From Adiantum capillus-veneris (lineage: Eukaryota > Streptophyta > Polypodiopsida > Polypodiales > Pteridaceae): DNA of 60,000 nt. This document shows positions 55,312 through 60,000 of this stretch, piece by piece. The translations under genes and the position numbers were made by a program. A model generated the notes under the pieces. It made no database searches, was not told the DNA's origin, and saw nothing but the letters and a program-made list of their open reading frames with translations. Every line of letters starts with the position of its first letter. Position 1 is the stretch's first letter. The stretch is taken from the NCBI GenBank assembly GCA_014529385.2, contig CM043964.1:1404997-1464996 (forward strand), in the 5' to 3' direction.

Positions 55312-56538
55312 CTACCTGATGCATACGCGGTCAATGCATGGTAAAAGTAATTTTGTGCGAGAGGAGGGAATAAGCAAGACGCTTATTGGCATTCGACGTC
55401 GAGGTCTCCTGTTTGTTGTTGGTTTGGTTGGCAGATTTTCTTTGCAATTAAAAGTTGTAATTCTGTCGCTCTTTGCTTGATCGTCTTCTTTGTGAAGGTG
55501 CCCTGGTCTTCCGCTACTGTAGGTATGACCGTTGTGGTCTCCGTGGAGAGAATTGTCATGGCTGATGTGGCCGTAATCTTTTTCTCTTTTGCTTGCCATT
55601 TGTAGCTTTTTTTTGGATTCGTTTGTAGGTTTATTGCCTCTTTTCTGGTGTTGGTGGCTTTTCTGTTGATCAGCATCCACGCAGATTGATTTCCCGATGT
55701 CGTTTGTCTGGTTGTTGGTTTTGCTTGTACTGAAGGGAGTTCTTGTAGCATTGCCTTGGGGATTCCAAATGCATTTCTCATGTAGTTGGCGATTGAGCAT
55801 GTTCTTCGGTATCCATATCTGTTTGATGACTCTATTTGGTGTTTGATTAACCTGGTTTTTTGGAGGCTGTTTGCTAGTGCACTGTGGTTTGTAGGCTCGT
55901 TCACGTAGATCTTTCCGTACCCATACTTGTTGTTTGCTTATTGATGACTTTGATCTATTCTTTGTAGCCTGTGGTATCTCATTTTTTGATTGGAGACAAT
56001 TGGCTATTTCTTGTGTATCCTTCGTAGGTATCTTTTGCTGGTTAAGTGGCATCCATCTATTTTTCTCTTGATCAAGTGATTGTGGCACCATTATTGGGTT
56101 CTTTCGGGTTGTCTGAGCAAAGGCTAGCACTTGGTGTTCTTGTGCTTGTTGAATTCTGGCTGTATTCGAACTCCAATCTATTTGCACATTATATTCTTTC
56201 TGCCATGGTTGTCCCAATAACATTGGGTGTAGTGTGCTTGCATCCTCAACCACATAAAACTTGTGGGGATAAACATTCTGATGTATTTGTATATGCAATA
56301 TCGTCCAGCCCAATGTGCTTAATGAATTTGAGGTACTGCTTTCCAGCACTTGTTGAGTAGGATGTAGTTGAGCTTTGAGTTGGAGCCAATTATATAATTT
56401 GCAAGAAATCATATTTTCTTGAGCTCCAGAATCAAGTAATGCTGTCGATTCAACTTGATTGCTATCCACTTTGACTGCAATTGTTGGTTCCACTGTGTCT
56501 TCACCAAAATTAGTTAATCGAATAGCATTTATTCGCAA
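55312..56538 (-). CDS. ORF with aspartic-protease motif downstream of integrase
   Basis: 408 codons from the Met at 56538. The same frame extends upstream as a charged helix (EEAQAEAKERIAKRRLL) to a stop near 56620, so the true start is unclear. STALLDSGAQENMISCKLYN is a retropepsin active site and HPMLLGQPWQKEYNVQIDW matches its second hallmark. The rest is Gln/Asn/Lys/Thr-rich, with two short related motifs (QQVWVRKDL and KQIWIPKNM). It lies after, and overlaps by 29 bases in another frame, the end of integrase. In standard gypsy elements protease precedes RT, so this is either an extra 3' ORF of the family or a fragment of a second element joined here. Confidence 0.6.
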   Translation of the reverse strand: MRINAIRLTNFGEDTVEPTIAVKVDSNQVESTALLDSGAQENMISCKLYNWLQLKAQLHPTQQVLESSTSNSLSTLGWTILHIQIHQNVYPHKFYVVEDASTLHPMLLGQPWQKEYNVQIDWSSNTARIQQAQEHQVLAFAQTTRKNPIMVPQSLDQEKNRWMPLNQQKIPTKDTQEIANCLQSKNEIPQATKNRSKSSISKQQVWVRKDLRERAYKPQCTSKQPPKNQVNQTPNRVIKQIWIPKNMLNRQLHEKCIWNPQGNATRTPFSTSKTNNQTNDIGKSICVDADQQKSHQHQKRGNKPTNESKKKLQMASKREKDYGHISHDNSLHGDHNGHTYSSGRPGHLHKEDDQAKSDRITTFNCKENLPTKPTTNRRPRRRMPISVLLIPSSRTKLLLPCIDRVCIR

Positions 56539-57190
56539 CGGTGATCCACTTTGTTGTTGTTGTCGTAGAAGCCTTCTTTTTGCAATGCGTTCTTTTGCTT
56601 CTGCTTGTGCTTCTTCTCATACCCTCTGTTTCTCCTTCATTCGTTGTTTTTCTTGATGGATTTGTTGAATCATATCCTGTGTTAGTGGTAAATGATACTT
56701 TTTTAACCGACACCATAATCCAATTTGGCATTTCTTCTCCTGCCAATGTAGCAAGTTTGACAGCTCCACTTTGTGATAAGTCACTAATCACAAAGGGTCC
56801 CATCCCTCGCTTTTTAAGTTTTTTGGCATGTTGCTTTAAAGTATAAACAAGTACATAATCACCTGTTTTGAACTCTTTCCTACGCACATGCTTGTCAAAA
56901 AACTCTTTTTGTCTTCTCTTTTTAGCATAGATCAAAGCTACAGCTCTCAGTCAAAGTTCATCTAGCTTTTCAAGATCATCTATTCTTGAAGAGAGCTCAT
57001 GGCCTGTCCATTCTAAACGTTTCGTTACTCATAGAGTTGGAACTAAAAACTCTATGGTTAATATAGCATTTAGACCAAACACCATGTTGTATGGTGTGGT
57101 TTCGATTGATGTTTTGTAAGCTACTCTGTATGCCCATAGTGTTGAGTGTAATTGTTGATCCCAGTCTGTCCTTGATTCTGAGGTATTCAC
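56510..57190 (-). pseudogene. Gypsy integrase C-terminal part
   Basis: DWDQQLHSTLWAYRVAYKTS, TPYNMVFGLNAIL, then after shifts KKRRQKEFFDKHVRRKEFKT, GDYVLVYTLKQ and GMGPFVISDLSQSGAVKLAT. This is the end of the core and the C-terminal domain. The catalytic DDE part is absent from the DNA just upstream. Confidence 0.75.
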
Positions 57191-57510
57191 TTTCACTTGC
57201 ACAGATTTTAAGTTGATTGTCCTTTCCTCTCTTGTAGAGTTGATTTCCAATTAAATTAAAGTCTCGCGTGATCCATCGGTCGTTTGGCACTACATATAGT
57301 ACAATTGTTAACATAAGCATGTGTGTCAGCATACATAGTTGGCCAATAAACTCCTAAGTGTTTCAATCTTTGGTGTGTTTTCATTGTTGAACAATAAAAT
57401 GCACAGTCTTGGATGTGTACTTCTTCAAGATAACACTCGAATTCCTCTAGATTTATACATAATCGTAGAATTTGGTCCGAGCCTAGATGGTACAGTCGTC
57501 CTGCAATCAA
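57190..57510 (-). pseudogene. H2C2-like module followed by a second, partial module
   Basis: AGRLYHLGSDQILRLCINLE ... GVYWPTMYADTHAYVNNCTIC is the first module. After a short spacer comes RDFNLIGNQLYKRGKDNQLK and ICASESEYL, the start of a second module. Sequence then jumps directly to the end of the integrase core. The order matches the two modules at 34090-34660 on the plus strand. Confidence 0.65.
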
Positions 57511-57596
57511 CTGAAAAGTTTTTGTTTGTCAAAATGTTTGTCATCATCTACTCCTTCAGGAGCTTCCCCGTTTTGTAGCCTTGAAAGATGATCCGC

Positions 57597-58115
57597 TCAT
57601 AGATGAGTTTTACCTTTTTTTACTCCCACTGTGAATTCAAACTCTAGCAATATAATAAACCACCGTACAATTCTCCTAGTATTGCATGGTTTATTTACTA
57701 GATACAAAAGAGCTTTATGATCTGTGAAGAAAACAAATTTGTTTGCAAGCAAGTAATGCCGAAATTTCTTTACAGCATAAATCATTCCTAATCCCTCTCT
57801 TTCAGTGGTTGTGTAGTTCTTTTCTTCACTATTTAGCTGTCGGCTCGCATAACAAACTGGGAAATCCATTGTTCCGTCTCTAGATTGAGTCGGAATACTC
57901 CCAATTGCATATGCAGAGGCATCAATGTGAACATGGAATATCTTTTCCCAATCTGGTGCTTTAAATACAGGTGTTGATACAAGGTTTTCCTTAAGCTTTT
58001 TGAATGAAGTTTCACACTCCTCAGTCCAGTCAAAACTGACTAATAAGCGATATAGTAGTTGTGCAATGACCGCATACATATATATGAATCTTCGATAATA
58101 TCCGTAGTGTCCCAT
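57597..58115 (-). pseudogene. Gypsy RNase H
   Basis: IFHVHIDASAYAIGSIPTQS, FPVCYASRQLNSEEKNYTTT, EREGLGMIYAVKKFRHYLL and FVFFTDHKALLYLVNK show the RNase H acidic residues. Open over 172 codons; the tether toward integrase follows. Confidence 0.85.
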
Positions 58116-58960
58116 GAAAGATTATACTTGTTTGGCATTAGTAGGCCTGGGCAAGTTGCTATGACTCTAATTTTGTCTAGGTCAGTGGTTATGCCATTTA
58201 TTGAGACAACATGTCCTAAGATGCGGCCTTGCCTTACCATAAAAATGCACTTTTCCGGGTTGAGACAGATTTGATATGTTCTGCACTTCTCAAATACCTT
58301 TTGTAAAAGGTCAATATGTTCTTCTCGTATAAGAGAATGGACACATAGATCATCTATATATATTTCTAAGAATATTCTTAGGTATTCTTTGAACGCATGA
58401 GTCATTAACCTTTGGAAGGTGGCTGGGGCATTGGTTAGGCCAAAGGGCATAACTCTATACGCATATATTCCCCACTCTCTGGCAAATGTTGTTTTGTGTT
58501 GATCCTCCATTGCAATTGCCAATTAATTATACCCCGAAAACCCATCTAAAAAGGAATAAGCCCGTTTTCTTGCTACCCTCTCAAGCACATGTTCCGTGAT
58601 TGGCAAGGGATAATTATCTCTTATTGTGGCTGCGTTCATTTTTTTGAGGTTCACACATATACACGCAGCTTTCCATTCTTTTTGGGGACAACCACAATGG
58701 GTGACACCCAATCTGTATGCTCAATTTCATAGATGAATTCAGCATCCATCAGCTTGTCAATCTCTTCTTTGATTCGTTTAGCGAATGTGTCATTATATGT
58801 GTAAGGACGCTGTTTGCTTGGTTTGGCATCTGATTTTAAAGGAATTGTATGTTGGCATATCGAGGGATCAACTCCTTGAGGTCTTTGTAGGACCATGCAA
58901 ACACATCATTATACTTCTTGAGAAGTTGTGTTAGCCTTTCTTCTTCTTCAGTCTCTAAAT
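58040..58960 (-). pseudogene. Gypsy reverse transcriptase
   Basis: KPSKQRPYTYNDTFAKRIKE, DWVSPIVVVPKKNGKLRVYV, NYPLPITEHVLERVARK, FLDGFSGYN, then MPFGLTNAPATFQRLMTHAF and the catalytic YIDD in IYIDDLCVHS near 58345. Frame changes near 58660 and a stop at 58520 break it. It is closely related to the RT at 32371-33250. Confidence 0.85.
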
Positions 58961-59028
58961 CAGTTGCTATATAGCGCAACGAGGTCTATTTGTTTTGCAT
59001 TTTTCGGTCCATCATAAGATTCCTGGTT

Positions 59029-59176
59029 TCATTATGATTTTTCTATCTTGGATAGTGAATTTTCTATAGTGGGATGGTACTAGTGGTGTCATTATGATTT
59101 TTCTATCTCCCTTACTAGTGGTGTCATTATGATTTTTCTATCTTGGATAGTGAATTTTCTATAGTGGGATGGTACA
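59029..59176. repeat. 95-bp partial tandem repeat
   Basis: tcattatgatttttctatc occurs at 59029, 59089 and 59124. The 52-base stretch from the first is repeated whole from the third (to ggatggtac at 59175). It lies between linker and RT of the gypsy element and disrupts that reading region. Confidence 0.85.
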
Positions 59177-59177
59177 T

Positions 59178-59953
59178 TCATGTTTCCTTTTTCTGAATCC
59201 TCCTTATTCCGTCACTTTCTCCCTCAGTAGTCCATACCTCTTGTAACGACCGTTTGAGTTCTTGGTATTTCTTTTTACGCTCCATTTTTGTCCACTCTGG
59301 ATCTTTTGTCTTTTCCTGTTTTGATTGTTGATATTTTCTTGATTTTGTTTCTGTTTTAGTATTGCGTGTTTGTTTTATTTCCTCATGTGGCCTTTGCCTT
59401 TGAACTCTTGAGAATCTTCTTGATATTTGGTCTTTTATACAATCCTCTGCCTTGACAAGCATTAGATAGTGAGTTTTATCTTTTATCCTAGGCATCAGGT
59501 TTTATCTAATTCTGTTTTCTACCTTTTTTTTCTATAGCATTCTTGGCGTCTAGGGTGTTGATTTGCAAAATCATAAAACTTGATATCTGCGGTTGTCTCC
59601 CCACGCTCGCCTGAACTGTCTGAACACTCGTTATCTGCATCGTTACTTAATTCGAGATGCTCAGAGGAGTTATAAAACTCTTCTTGTTTTGGTGAATCTG
59701 CATTTTCATCTCCTGCTCGTATAAGGTTTACCATGTAGTAGGGTAGCACATCATAGGCATCCTTATCGCAAAATTTTATCGTTGGGCTATCTGTAACAGT
59801 ACAGACGTCCAATGTTGCTAGTATGTGTTCCCATTCCAGAGGTTCTAAGGCATCTTCAGGAAAAGGTTCCGGAATATAATCCTTGTCCTCAATCGCTCTT
59901 TCTAAGATGCATTCCTCTCTTTTCAAGCTTCCACAATGTGAAGCTCTGCACAT
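59178..59953 (-). pseudogene. Protease-RT linker of the right-hand gypsy element
   Basis: LEPLEWEHILATLDVCTVTD and KFCDKDAYDVLPYYMVNL match the plus-strand element's 31567-31947. An acidic stretch and then a Lys/Arg/Glu-rich stretch (59495-59178) follow. Stops separate the parts. Function unknown. Confidence 0.6.
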
Positions 59954-60000
59954 CCATAGCTTTTTTTTCTGCCCTAACCATGCCGAGAGTTCGGACCCTG

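Larger units (their letters stand above)
55312..60000 (-). mobile_element. Minus-strand Ty3/gypsy element, integrase core deleted, right end outside
   Basis: From right to left: the protease-RT linker (59953-59178), RT (58960-58040), RNase H (58115-57597), one full and one partial H2C2-like module (57510-57190), the integrase C-terminal part (57190-56510), then a separate ORF with a protease motif (56538-55312). Gag and the canonical protease would lie beyond 60000. It is the same family as the element at 22960-35050. No LTR is certain at the left end. Confidence 0.8.

Noticed and set aside
56541-56846. Plus-strand ORF with a hydrophobic start resembling a membrane protein
   Set aside because: It is antisense to the integrase tail; hydrophobicity comes from the reverse complement of Lys/Arg-rich codons.

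Overview
The window looks like nuclear DNA of a land plant with a large, repeat-rich genome. The evidence is nested Ty3/gypsy and Ty1/copia LTR retrotransposons, long microsatellites, short GT-AG introns of about 70-180 bp plus one of 714 bp, and a plant-style FCP1-like domain with the LDxNG signature. I cannot name the species. Nothing points to a bacterial, plastid or mitochondrial origin.

Layout. (1) 1-8190: a minus-strand Ty3/gypsy element of Tat type, with a second RNase H-like domain before the integrase. It is almost complete, with gag-pol in one frame broken by a single TAG; its 3' LTR runs off the left edge. It is inserted in the 3' part of a two-exon gene. (2) 8191-21009, excluding a copia insertion: a cluster of non-retroviral genes. 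It holds a minus-strand gene cut by the gypsy element (8191-10136), about 1.2 kb of microsatellites and hairpins, and a plus-strand gene encoding a CENH3-like histone H3. That frame continues past one TAG into an intron-containing Ulp1/C48 protease domain. Next come an acidic linker and an FCP1/HAD-like domain, then a convergent unknown two-exon gene (19589-21009). A young copia element (13751-18927, identical 227-bp LTRs, TSD AAACT) splits the HAD exon. (3) 21240-22930: a decayed minus-strand gypsy remnant. (4) About 22960-35050: a decayed plus-strand gypsy element, split by an older copia copy of the same family as the first (24169-29458, TSD CATTA). (5) 35450-43026: a gag-only element with 2.4-2.7 kb LTRs (TR-GAG/LARD-like), related in LTR motif and primer-binding site to the Tat-type element. 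(6) 43027-54600: two diverged, broken copies of a coiled-coil-rich gene of unknown function. Each has an upstream noncoding array with palindromes about every 286 bp. (7) About 55312-60000: a minus-strand gypsy element of the same family as (4). It has two H2C2-like modules, lacks the integrase catalytic core, and is followed by a further ORF with an aspartic-protease motif; it runs off the right edge.

How the parts relate. Most of the window is layered retrotransposon insertions in various states of decay. The exception, and the best candidate for something undescribed, is the 8.2-21.0 kb cluster: a centromeric-type histone H3 in frame with a SUMO-protease-like domain, beside an FCP1-like domain and two unknown ORFs. 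It may be a captured gene set carried by a DNA element or an unusual host locus. I found no transposase or element ends, so its mobility is only a hypothesis. Premature stops, an Asp-to-Asn change in the protease triad and two retrotransposon insertions suggest this copy is decaying.
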